Positions 1 to 7,151 of a stretch of DNA of 8,824 nucleotides are shown in pieces. A model generated the notes under the pieces. That model had not been told where the DNA came from and did no database searches. It saw nothing but the letters and a program-made list of their open reading frames with translations. Source of the DNA: Sphaerochaeta sp. GTDB lineage: Bacteria > Spirochaetota > Spirochaetia > Sphaerochaetales > Sphaerochaetaceae. Each line of letters starts with the position of its first letter. Within the stretch, counting starts at the first letter, position 1. The translations under genes were made by a program, and so were the position numbers. The stretch is from the NCBI GenBank assembly GCA_003446545.1, contig DMAO01000281.1, positions 1 through 8,824 on the forward strand. The letters run 5' to 3'.

Positions 1-1621
1 GTTTTGCTTCCAGTGTCAGGAAACTTCACGGAATATCGGATGTACCCAGAAGGGAGTTTGTGGGAAGGATCCAGAGACTTCCAACATGATGGATCTGCTC
101 ATTTGGGTTACCAAAGGCTTGAGCCAGGTTACGACGAGGCTTCGTTCAGAAGGGAAGGCTATTCCAACGGAGGTGAACCACATGGTCACCTTCAACCTGT
201 TCAGTACAATCACCAATGCTAACTTTGACGAACAGATAATTATCGAGCGCATCCTTCTTACCCTTGCGACAAAGAAGACTATGCTATCACAGCTCTCCAG
301 CAAGGAAGGCCTCAGCTCAGCAGCGCTATATGAGGCTGATGACAAGAGCCTTTTCCTTGACCAGGCCAAGGGAGTAGGGGTCATGAGCGAAACCAATGAG
401 GATGTACGCAGCCTTAAGGAACTGATTACCTACGGCCTCAAGGGCGTAAGTGCTTATAGCAAGCATGCCAACGTCCTTATCAAGGACGATGAAAAGCTTG
501 ATATATTCATTCAGTCTACCCTTGCTGCACTTCTTGAGGACAAGAGTGTTGAGGATCTCATCGCCCTTACCTTGGAAACCGGCAAGTTCGGTGTTTCTGG
601 TATGGCCCTCCTTGATGGTGCCAATACCGCAGCGTATGGTAATCCTGAAATGACCCACGTCAAGCTTGGTGTTGGCACAAGGCCCGGCATCCTTATCAGC
701 GGACACGACTTACGCGACCTTGAGATGCTCCTTGAGCAAACCCAGGGTACCGGCGTTGACGTGTACACTCACTCTGAGATGCTTCCTGCACACTATTATC
801 CCGCATTTAAGAAGTTCCCTAACTTCTATGGCAACTATGGAAATGCATGGTGGAAGCAGAAGCAGGAGTTTGCCTCCTTCAATGGTCCCATCCTGATGAC
901 CACCAACTGTATCGTGGCCCCTGCTGACTCCTACAAGGATCGCATTTTCACCACCGGTGCTACAGGTTTTCCGGGTGTGAAGCATATCGCAGGCGAAATT
1001 GGAGAAGAGAAGGATTTCACTGAGATCATAGAGCTTGCCAAGAAAAGTCCTGCCCCGACTGAATTGGAGACAGGAGAGATTATCGGTGGCTTTGCCCATA
1101 ACCAGGTCTTTGCCCTGGCTGACAAGGTTGTCGATGCAGTGAAGAGTGGTGCTATCAAGCGCTTCATTGTCATGGGTGGTTGTGACGGAAGGTCCAAGAG
1201 CAGAGACTATTACACTGAGTTTGCTAAAGCCCTGCCCCAGGATACTGTCATCCTTACCGCCGGCTGTGCAAAGTACAAGTATATAAAGCTCAACCTCGGC
1301 GACATCGGTGGTATCCCCCGTGTCCTCGATGCCGGTCAGTGCAACGATTCCTACTCCTTGGCTCTCATTGCCTTGAAGCTGAAGGAAGTCTTTGAACTGG
1401 ATGACATCAACGACCTGCCCATCTCCTATAACATCGCCTGGTATGAGCAGAAGGCTGTCATCGTCCTGTTGGCACTGTTGTCCCTCGGGGTGAAGAACAT
1501 CCACCTGGGGCCCACCCTTCCTGCCTTCCTTTCACCAAATGTGGTGAACGTGCTGGTTGAGAACTTCGGCATTGCCGGAATCTCTACTGTTGAGGATGAC
1601 CTGAAGGTAATGGTCGGCTAA
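1..1621 (+). CDS. hcp: Hybrid cluster protein (hydroxylamine/NO reductase), class I, start codon cut by window edge
   Basis: This is a cytoplasmic iron-sulfur enzyme, known as hydroxylamine reductase and implicated in nitric oxide detoxification. The frame is open from base 2 and reads FCFQCQETS. Base 1 is G, so it is probably the last base of an ATG, and the protein would be 540 residues, usual for the family (about 550). The N-terminal cysteines sit at residues 3, 6, 15 and 21 (C-x2-C-x8-C-x5-C), the class I spacing of strict anaerobes that holds a cubane [4Fe-4S] cluster. All expected hybrid-cluster ligands are visible: His236, Glu260, Cys304, Cys395 (the persulfide cysteine in GGCDGR), Cys423 (AGCAKYK), Cys448 (QCND) and Glu483 (WYEQK). 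They keep a constant offset of 8, then 11, from the Desulfovibrio vulgaris numbering as I recall it. The protein therefore looks active. An internal ATG at base 86 is not the start because it would lose the N-terminal cluster. Promoter and ribosome site lie outside the window. No hcr reductase gene follows. Confidence 0.96.
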   Translation, partial: FCFQCQETSRNIGCTQKGVCGKDPETSNMMDLLIWVTKGLSQVTTRLRSEGKAIPTEVNHMVTFNLFSTITNANFDEQIIIERILLTLATKKTMLSQLSSKEGLSSAALYEADDKSLFLDQAKGVGVMSETNEDVRSLKELITYGLKGVSAYSKHANVLIKDDEKLDIFIQSTLAALLEDKSVEDLIALTLETGKFGVSGMALLDGANTAAYGNPEMTHVKLGVGTRPGILISGHDLRDLEMLLEQTQGTGVDVYTHSEMLPAHYYPAFKKFPNFYGNYGNAWWKQKQEFASFNGPILMTTNCIVAPADSYKDRIFTTGATGFPGVKHIAGEIGEEKDFTEIIELAKKSPAPTELETGEIIGGFAHNQVFALADKVVDAVKSGAIKRFIVMGGCDGRSKSRDYYTEFAKALPQDTVILTAGCAKYKYIKLNLGDIGGIPRVLDAGQCNDSYSLALIALKLKEVFELDDINDLPISYNIAWYEQKAVIVLLALLSLGVKNIHLGPTLPAFLSPNVVNVLVENFGIAGISTVEDDLKVMVG

Positions 1622-1633
1622 CAGTAGCTTCCA

Positions 1634-1664
1634 GGGAGCCCTCCGCATGCGGAAGGCTCCCTTT
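1634..1664 (+). terminator. Intrinsic terminator of hcp
   Basis: A 7-bp GC-rich stem (GGGAGCC/GGCTCCC) continues across one C-A mismatch into a second 5-bp stem (TCCGC/GCGGA) with an AT tip. TTTC follows, so the U-tract is short. It begins 12 bases after the hcp stop codon. The opposite strand has no T-run after the hairpin, so it is not clearly bidirectional, although it is the only strong hairpin between the two convergent transcription units. Confidence 0.8.
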
Positions 1665-1956
1665 CGGAACCTCATCATGGCTATGAACGGGATTCAATCA
1701 AAGAATGTTGGCTGCACAGTATATATGGAAGCTTTGGGTTGCCACTGTCAGTCAGAAGGGAAAGGTCCTGTATAATCGTATATGGTGATGTTTGCAGGGA
1801 AGGCTGAGCTGGTTCAAGATCTTTTCTAGGTTTTATACCTTGTGGCTTAGAGATAATGAACTGAATAGAATTCCATGTGTCCTTCTGGCCCAGATGCTTC
1901 CTATAGTTTGAGGAATGTAAGAAACGAAGAAACTCCTTCTCACGGAGCACTGAATC
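1665..1956. other. Intergenic stretch between convergent hcp and the sugar operon, no convincing gene
   Basis: About 290 bases between the hcp terminator and the stop of the LacI-family gene. An 89-codon - strand frame (1681-1950, GTG start) is open here, but its Ser/Gln/Pro-rich product has no motif I recognise and it lacks a convincing ribosome site. I see no strong terminator for the - strand operon; only 4 to 5-bp stems occur, for example around 1932-1946. A TATAAT hexamer on the + strand near 1770 has no matching -35 box at the right distance and no gene behind it. The operon message may run on to the hcp hairpin. Confidence 0.5.
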
Positions 1957-2955
1957 TCATCCTCTGCTGCTTTCTCTTGGCAGTATCTTGGATTGCAGGA
2001 TTCTCTTCTCTGCATGATACACCCCGGTATTGATAATTTGCTTGAGAATGCTGACTCCCAGCATGCCCATCTCCTGAAGGGGAAGTTCGAAGGTCGTAAT
2101 GGGGACATTCCAGAACTCAGAGAAGTCACGGTTGTCGAATCCTACTACCCGAACCTGCTGAGGCACCTGATACCCAGCTTTCTGTAGGCTTGCTATGGCT
2201 CCTGCAGCGATGTAGTCGTTGGCGCAGAAGATACCGTCGGTTGCAGGATGCTCTTGCATAAGACGTGTTGTCGCTTCAAAGCCGTGGCTGTAGTCATACT
2301 CTCCAAAATACTTGTCGTTTGGCAGGGTAAGCTTGAGTTCCTGGACTCTTTGTGAGAAGCCCTTGAGCCTGTCTTGGACTGATAGTCGATCATATGGGCC
2401 ACAAATCATGGCTGGATTGCGCATGCCACATCCATACAGATGTTCGGCAGCCTGATACCCTCCTGTGTAGTTGTCTGGTATAACCGAAATCATATTCGGA
2501 GTAACCATGTTCACCGATACGATGGGGATGGTAGAATTCTGGGAATTGAGATTGAATTCCTTCCAGATAGGAAGATGGTGGCAGAACAGAATTCCTTCAA
2601 CCTTATGGCTCTTGAGAAAATCATAGGCTTTTTTCAGATCATTGCCGAACTCGATACCTGAGACAAAGAACAGGGAGAACTCCCCCCCGGTGAGTCCATG
2701 TTCTATGCCCCGTACTATCTGGTTGACGAACGTCTCAGTGATGTCAGCTGCCAAGCATCCGATGATTCCTGATTTTCCACCCTTCATTCTCGAAGCATTC
2801 CAGGAAGGAACATACCCAAGGGTTTCTATCGCCTTAAATACTTTCTCTCTGGTCATATTCCCCACAGGACGTTTCCCATTGAGGGCATGGGAAACGGTGG
2901 CAGGAGAGACTCCAGCAAGTTCAGCTACATCTACTATTGTCACCTGGTCGCTCAT
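1957..2955 (-). CDS. LacI-family transcriptional repressor, probable local regulator of the sugar operon
   Basis: A DNA-binding repressor of 332 residues, typical for LacI/GalR proteins. Residues 5-25 form the helix-turn-helix (TIVDVAELAGVSPATVSHAL), and the hinge (GYVPSWNASRMKGG, 48-60) follows. The sugar-binding core is a periplasmic-binding-protein-like domain with the usual landmarks FCAND (243-247), VGFDN (271-275) and a C-terminal PRESS motif (326-330). Met57 occupies the hinge-helix position where Leu usually inserts into the operator centre. Start choice: the ATG at 2955 has a strong GGGAGGAG ribosome site just upstream and begins directly before the helix-turn-helix. An upstream in-frame ATG at 3006 overlaps the GH31 stop (ATGA) and would add 17 residues that are not family-like. 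It is the last gene of the operon, so it is probably autoregulated through the palindrome at 8451-8464. The ligand is unknown and is presumably a product or substrate of the neighbouring GH31 enzyme. Confidence 0.93.
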   Translation of the reverse strand: MSDQVTIVDVAELAGVSPATVSHALNGKRPVGNMTREKVFKAIETLGYVPSWNASRMKGGKSGIIGCLAADITETFVNQIVRGIEHGLTGGEFSLFFVSGIEFGNDLKKAYDFLKSHKVEGILFCHHLPIWKEFNLNSQNSTIPIVSVNMVTPNMISVIPDNYTGGYQAAEHLYGCGMRNPAMICGPYDRLSVQDRLKGFSQRVQELKLTLPNDKYFGEYDYSHGFEATTRLMQEHPATDGIFCANDYIAAGAIASLQKAGYQVPQQVRVVGFDNRDFSEFWNVPITTFELPLQEMGMLGVSILKQIINTGVYHAEKRILQSKILPRESSRG

Positions 2956-2957
2956 CT

Positions 2958-2965
2958 CTCCTCCC
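2958..2965 (-). promoter_or_regulatory. Ribosome binding site deciding the LacI-family start
   Basis: GGGAGGAG on the - strand, two bases before the ATG at 2955 (GGAGG core four bases away). It favours this start over the ATG at 3006, which has no comparable site but overlaps the GH31 stop codon as ATGA. Confidence 0.75.
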
Positions 2966-3002
2966 TGGTATCCTCCTAGTGTACGGTGAATACCTCTGTT
3001 TG

Positions 3003-5348
3003 TCATCCAAGAATGTGTATGGTAATCGATTCTCCCTCTTGAATCTGTTCTGGATCGAAACTTTCTACATCCAAATGATAGCCTTTGGGTGCAATGAGCG
3101 AGAAGGTCCTCTTTTGGTTGCGCACCTTTGCATTTCCTTTTTTCTTGGTAACCTGCAGGGTAGTATCCTCCAGATTGAACTCCCAGATGTTGTACTCTTC
3201 TCTTTGGAGTTCCGTTTTCCCATCATCTTCAAAATACCGTGAAAGCTTCTGTCTGTGTGAAGGGAAGACCAAGAACTCTACGTAGGGAAACAAGCCTGTT
3301 GAGAGATGTTTTAGAGATGGGGCTGTTGGTAGTACCGCCCCCTCCTTGACGAACCATTGGATCTCTCCATTGCAAGGATAGCTGACTGTATGGGTATTTC
3401 CTCCCTGATATGCGTTCCCCAGCTTGTCATACCAGATCTCTCCTTGAGGCAGATACACCTCAGCACTTTCCTTTCCCTTGTCGGTGACCATCACCTTGAG
3501 CAGCGATGGTCCGAAAAGAACATTCACCTCATCTTCTTGTATCTGTGTGTCTTGAGGGTATTCGAGGTGGAGCGAACGTTCCAAGGGTTTTCCCGCGGTA
3601 GCTGCTTCATACGCACAGGTGTATATATAGGGCATGAAACGATAGTGTTCTTCGATCAGGGATCGAATCTGTCCCAATGCCCCTGGGTAGGACCAGGGTT
3701 CGGTAGGATTGCCATCCTCTCGCCACGAGTGGATGACAAACCTCCCTTGGAATACCGCAGACTGACAACTGCGTACCAACAGCTCTTCATCAGGGAACGA
3801 ACCGAAGAATCCCCCCAGGTCATGGCCGAAGTAGGGAAGCCCCGAAAGCCCGAACCCAATGCCCATGTATTGGTTGTACTTCAAGGTCTTCCAGTCACTG
3901 ACATTATCGCCTGACCACGTCCTGGCAAACCGTTGGATCCCTGCATAGCCGCTTCTTGAATATACCCATGGCCGTTGATCGGGGTGTTCTGCCTTGAAAG
4001 CTTCGTAGGAAGCTTCAGCCATCTTGATGGGGTAGAGTGCTTTGCATTTATACGATTCCAAGTCGATGTCTTCCAGCTCCAGTTCATTGTTGTCGTTCCA
4101 GATGCCTGTACATCCGTGGTCCAGGTACTGCTTCTTCAGCTGTTCCTTCCACCAGTCTTTTGCTTCTGGATTGTTGAAGTCTATGAAGGAGGCTTCGCCT
4201 CCCCAAAAGAATTCCTGGTAGGGATTGCCATTTCTATCCTGTATGAAGTACCCCTTTTCCTTCAACCTCTCGTACCAAGGGTGTGAAGAGAGGATGCCTG
4301 GCTTGATGTTCATGCATAGGTTGTAGCCTCGATGGGAGAGTTCTGTGAGAAATCTGCGGTAGTCAGGGAACTTCTGCTTGTTCCATAGGAATGCGTAGCG
4401 CTTACCTTCTGCTGATTTCAGATACCCGGAGGAGACATACATGCCCTCACAAGGGATGTGGTATTTCTCAATCGTGGAAAAGTAATCGAGGATCCGTTGC
4501 GGAGCGTCGTCAGGTTCTACATAGTTCATTGACGAACCGAAGAAGCCGAAGCTGAACAAGGGAGGCAATGCGGGAAACCCAGTGACAGTATAGTAGTTCT
4601 TCATCACCTGGTGGTAGTCGTCTCCTAGGAACACTACGTACCCATAGGGGCCACCCTCCACTTCAATGGAGAAGTAGTAAGGGCTTTCTCTTCCCAGATC
4701 GATGGTTTTGATCAGGGCTTGGTCGAAGAGCATTCCACAAAGTACCTTGTTTCCTGTGTTGACCTTTATAAGAAAGGGTATCGATTTATACAGGGGATCG
4801 GAATTGGAGGCATCGTAGCCAAGAGAGTCACGGTTGAACATTGAAAAGCGTCTTCCTCTACGGTTAGGAAGGCCACTTTTATCCCCCAAGCCATAGAACG
4901 CATCCTCTTCTTGTAGGGGAAAGTTGAATCGGCTGACGGAGTCGTTACTTGTTTGTTTGGTGAAGCAGCGTATCTGGTAAGAAGGAACAACGGTGTCTGC
5001 ATTTCCTACCCGTCCTCCATGCTGGAGGATACCCTTGTAATAGATGCTGACCAGGCCATGGGATTTTTCCAGTTTCACTGAGGTCTGTTCTGTTTTGATG
5101 AAGAAATAGGCTTCTTCTTCGCTCAGGGAAAGGTTCACCTTCTTTTGTTGGTCTTTTGCAGGCTCGGTGATATATTCACTGGCTTTTGTGAGGGAAGCGT
5201 CGATCTCTATCCCTTCAAACTGATACTCTACCTTGATGATTTCGCTGGAGAAGAAGTGGAGGGCAATGGCCCCTCCTATTCCTTTGGCTACGACTGTAGC
5301 ATCTCCTTTTTGGGAGCATACATTGAGTGTGTGCACGATATGTTTCAT
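3003..5348 (-). CDS. Glycoside hydrolase family 31 alpha-glycosidase, cytoplasmic
   Basis: A retaining alpha-glycosidase of 781 residues that would cleave the imported sugar. It has no signal peptide, so it acts in the cytoplasm. The layout fits GH31: an N-terminal beta-sandwich (about 1-250, with the FYGLGDKSG motif at 151-159), a TIM barrel (about 260-590) and C-terminal beta domains. The nucleophile is most likely Asp419 in the GIWNDNNE motif (415-422) and the acid/base Asp481 in WSGDN (478-482). The conserved GHDLGGF follows at 508-514. This layout and spacing resemble the E. coli alpha-xylosidase YicI (D416/D482), but YicI has a KTDFGE nucleophile motif, whereas the W-N-D-x-N-E form is closer to alpha-glucosidases and some alpha-N-acetylgalactosaminidases. 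GH31 membership is firm; the substrate is not. The gene starts 5 bp after the second permease stop with an AAAAGG site about 9 bases before the ATG, and its TGA overlaps a possible ATG of the next frame. Confidence 0.92.
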   Translation of the reverse strand: MKHIVHTLNVCSQKGDATVVAKGIGGAIALHFFSSEIIKVEYQFEGIEIDASLTKASEYITEPAKDQQKKVNLSLSEEEAYFFIKTEQTSVKLEKSHGLVSIYYKGILQHGGRVGNADTVVPSYQIRCFTKQTSNDSVSRFNFPLQEEDAFYGLGDKSGLPNRRGRRFSMFNRDSLGYDASNSDPLYKSIPFLIKVNTGNKVLCGMLFDQALIKTIDLGRESPYYFSIEVEGGPYGYVVFLGDDYHQVMKNYYTVTGFPALPPLFSFGFFGSSMNYVEPDDAPQRILDYFSTIEKYHIPCEGMYVSSGYLKSAEGKRYAFLWNKQKFPDYRRFLTELSHRGYNLCMNIKPGILSSHPWYERLKEKGYFIQDRNGNPYQEFFWGGEASFIDFNNPEAKDWWKEQLKKQYLDHGCTGIWNDNNELELEDIDLESYKCKALYPIKMAEASYEAFKAEHPDQRPWVYSRSGYAGIQRFARTWSGDNVSDWKTLKYNQYMGIGFGLSGLPYFGHDLGGFFGSFPDEELLVRSCQSAVFQGRFVIHSWREDGNPTEPWSYPGALGQIRSLIEEHYRFMPYIYTCAYEAATAGKPLERSLHLEYPQDTQIQEDEVNVLFGPSLLKVMVTDKGKESAEVYLPQGEIWYDKLGNAYQGGNTHTVSYPCNGEIQWFVKEGAVLPTAPSLKHLSTGLFPYVEFLVFPSHRQKLSRYFEDDGKTELQREEYNIWEFNLEDTTLQVTKKKGNAKVRNQKRTFSLIAPKGYHLDVESFDPEQIQEGESITIHILG

Positions 5349-5353
5349 TTTAC

Positions 5354-6178
5354 TTAACCTTTTACAGAACCTGCGGTGATGCCTGAGAAGAAGAACCTCT
5401 GGAAGGCCAAGAACACAATAATGACAGGAATGATGGCGATGGTGGTCATGGCAAGGAGTTCAGACCAATTAATTTGCAATTGCCCGACAAAGTTGGCCAA
5501 GGCTTGCTGAATCGTCTGTTTCTTGTTGTCAGTGATGACGATCAACGGCCAGAGAAAATCATTCCACCTCCACATGAAACTGAAGATTGCAATGGTGGCC
5601 ACAATCGGCTGGCTCATCTGCCAGATGATTTTTCTGAAGATGTAAAACTCCTTTGCCCCATCTATGCGTGCTGCTTCAATGAGGGAGTCGGGCAGTGTCA
5701 CCAGATACTGACGGGCAAGGAAGATCCCCGTCGGGGTGGCTGCAGGAGGGATGATGATGCCCCAGAGACTGTTGAGCATCCCCAGACGTTTGAGTTGTAG
5801 GAAAATGGGAATCATGATGACCTGCAGGGGTATCATGAGGGTGGCGATCATAAGGGTGAAAATAAGGTTTCTGCCTGGGAAAATGTATTTTGCCAAGGCG
5901 TATCCTGCCATGACATTGATCACCACCGTAAGCAAGGTCGAGACCACAGCTACAAACACCGTATTAGAGAAGTAGCGGATAAAGTTGCCTTGTCTTATGC
6001 TGGAGACATAGTTCTCGATAGTCCAGTTTTCAGGGATGAGCGTAAGGGGTACCCGAAACAGTTCACTCTGGGGTTTGAACGAGGATAGGAATATCCAGAG
6101 GATAGGGAAAAGGGTACCAAGTGCTAAGAGAAGGAGCAGCACATAGTGCAGGGTTCTGTTTGTATGTTGTTTATTCAT
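5354..6178 (-). CDS. ABC sugar transporter permease, MalG/UgpE type
   Basis: An inner-membrane subunit of a carbohydrate importer (binding-protein-dependent transport family), 274 residues, the usual length. About six membrane segments are visible, near residues 10-32, 70-95, 105-128, 137-157, 190-212 and 241-263. The cytoplasmic EAA loop that contacts the ATPase is at 168-191 (EAARIDGAKEFYIFRKII...). The Leu-Pro normally closing this loop is replaced by Trp-Gln (WQMSQP), while the E-A-A-x-x-D-G core is intact. The C-terminal ending GITAGSVKG is typical for MalG-like subunits. Its ATG lies inside the end of the preceding permease gene (8-bp overlap, AGGA a few bases upstream), which suggests translational coupling and equal amounts of the two subunits. 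Substrate specificity cannot be read from the sequence. Confidence 0.94.
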   Translation of the reverse strand: MNKQHTNRTLHYVLLLLLALGTLFPILWIFLSSFKPQSELFRVPLTLIPENWTIENYVSSIRQGNFIRYFSNTVFVAVVSTLLTVVINVMAGYALAKYIFPGRNLIFTLMIATLMIPLQVIMIPIFLQLKRLGMLNSLWGIIIPPAATPTGIFLARQYLVTLPDSLIEAARIDGAKEFYIFRKIIWQMSQPIVATIAIFSFMWRWNDFLWPLIVITDNKKQTIQQALANFVGQLQINWSELLAMTTIAIIPVIIVFLAFQRFFFSGITAGSVKG

Positions 6179-7061
6179 AATCCTGATCCCTTCCAGTGAT
6201 GCGGAACTGCACGATGGTCACTAGTCCGATGAGCAGCATCAAAAGTATCGACATGGCACTTGCATAGCCCATTCGGTCTTCTAAGAATGCCACTTGGTAG
6301 ACCTGCTGGACAATGAGCTTCGTGGCGTATCCGGGGCCCCCTTTGGTCATGACAAAAATAAGTTCATAGGCTTTGAACGAGCTGATGGTGGCTAGCACCA
6401 TTACAACCAGTAAGGTGCTTTTCAGAAGAGGGAGGGTGATGTTGAGAAAGGTTTTTGCAGGAGAGGCTCCATCGATGGTTGCCGCCTCATAGAGTTCAAG
6501 GGGAATGGCCTGGAGGCCTCCGATGAGGATGACCATGTAGTAACCGGCACCAGCCCATACAGAAACCAGAATGATGCTGGCCATTGCCAGGTTCCCATTG
6601 GTAAGCCAATGGATGCTTTCTCCGCCGAGACTACTCAACAGATAGTTTATGATTCCCATTTCATCCCCAAGTATGAAGCGCCAGGCGATACCGACGGTAA
6701 TCATGCTGAGAAGCGAGGGGATGTAGAACAAGGAACGGCAGATTTTTTCACCTTTGATCGAATTCTTGTTCAATAGCAAAGCAAGAAGCAGGGAGTAGAT
6801 AGTCAGCATTGCTACCGTAAAGAAGGAGAATACCAACGTGTTTGAAAAAGTTTTCCAGAATACCTTGTCTTGGAATAATTCCTTGAAATTTGCCAGTCCA
6901 ATGAAAGTGGGTTCTGTGAATACGCCCCATTCGGTGAATGACATTCGCAACCCTTGAATGGCCGGGATGATGATGAAGATGACAAAGATGATGATGTTGG
7001 GAAGGAGGAACAAGAGTGGCGCTTTTACTTGATGAAAGTTTCCCTGGACAGTTTTTTTCAT
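6171..7061 (-). CDS. ABC sugar transporter permease, MalF/UgpA type
   Basis: The first permease of the importer, 296 residues with six predicted membrane segments, near residues 14-36, 74-97, 109-131, 158-182, 213-237 and 263-286. The short N-terminus without extra helices is UgpA/LacF-like rather than like E. coli MalF. The EAA loop is canonical at 192-211 (EAATIDGASPAKTFLNITLP), and FVMTKGGPGYAT (236-247) is a common late-loop signature. It starts 90 bp after the binding-protein stop, the largest gap in the operon, and that gap contains a strong hairpin. The ribosome site is poor (GGAAA about 7 to 11 bases upstream of the ATG), consistent with lower expression than the binding protein. It pairs with the overlapping MalG-like gene to form the membrane channel. 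No ATPase gene is nearby, so a shared MsmX/MalK-like ATPase elsewhere is inferred. Confidence 0.94.
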   Translation of the reverse strand: MKKTVQGNFHQVKAPLLFLLPNIIIFVIFIIIPAIQGLRMSFTEWGVFTEPTFIGLANFKELFQDKVFWKTFSNTLVFSFFTVAMLTIYSLLLALLLNKNSIKGEKICRSLFYIPSLLSMITVGIAWRFILGDEMGIINYLLSSLGGESIHWLTNGNLAMASIILVSVWAGAGYYMVILIGGLQAIPLELYEAATIDGASPAKTFLNITLPLLKSTLLVVMVLATISSFKAYELIFVMTKGGPGYATKLIVQQVYQVAFLEDRMGYASAMSILLMLLIGLVTIVQFRITGRDQDYE

Positions 7062-7109
7062 GAGATTTCCAAAGAGCCGGGAAGTTTCCCTGCATTACAT
7101 AAAGGAGAA

Positions 7110-7136
7110 TCGTCCTCCCCTTAGAAGGGGAGGCGA
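7110..7136 (-). repeat. Intercistronic hairpin between binding protein and permease genes
   Basis: On the - strand the arms CCTCCCCTT and AAGGGGAGG face each other across two bases (effectively an 8-bp stem with a 4-base loop). The outer TCG/CGA bases extend the stem past a single bulge. It lies 15 bases after the binding-protein stop. No clean T-run follows (CGATTCTCCTTT), so it is more likely an RNA-stabilising or partial attenuating structure than a full terminator. Similar placement after binding-protein genes, as in malE-malF, raises binding-protein output relative to permeases. Confidence 0.7.
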
Positions 7137-7151
7137 TATACACTTCTGCTT

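Noticed and set aside
710..1504. Long - strand frame (264 codons) inside hcp
   Set aside because: Antisense shadow of a well-conserved hcp gene; the product shows no family features.
1740..1775. Possible + strand promoter with a TATAAT hexamer near 1770
   Set aside because: No -35 match at 16-18 bases and no + strand gene downstream.
1681..1950. 89-codon - strand frame with GTG start
   Set aside because: No recognisable motif, odd composition and no clear ribosome site; treated as chance in the intergenic stretch.
3022..3033. Palindrome AATCGATT as a possible second operator near the repressor gene
   Set aside because: Only 8 bp, inside the GH31 coding end, and unlike the GCAAAACGTTTTGC operator; likely chance.
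7036..7092. 11-bp direct repeat AAGTTTCCCTG (7036-7046 and 7082-7092)
   Set aside because: Short, two copies only, one in coding sequence; no sign of an insertion or regulatory function.
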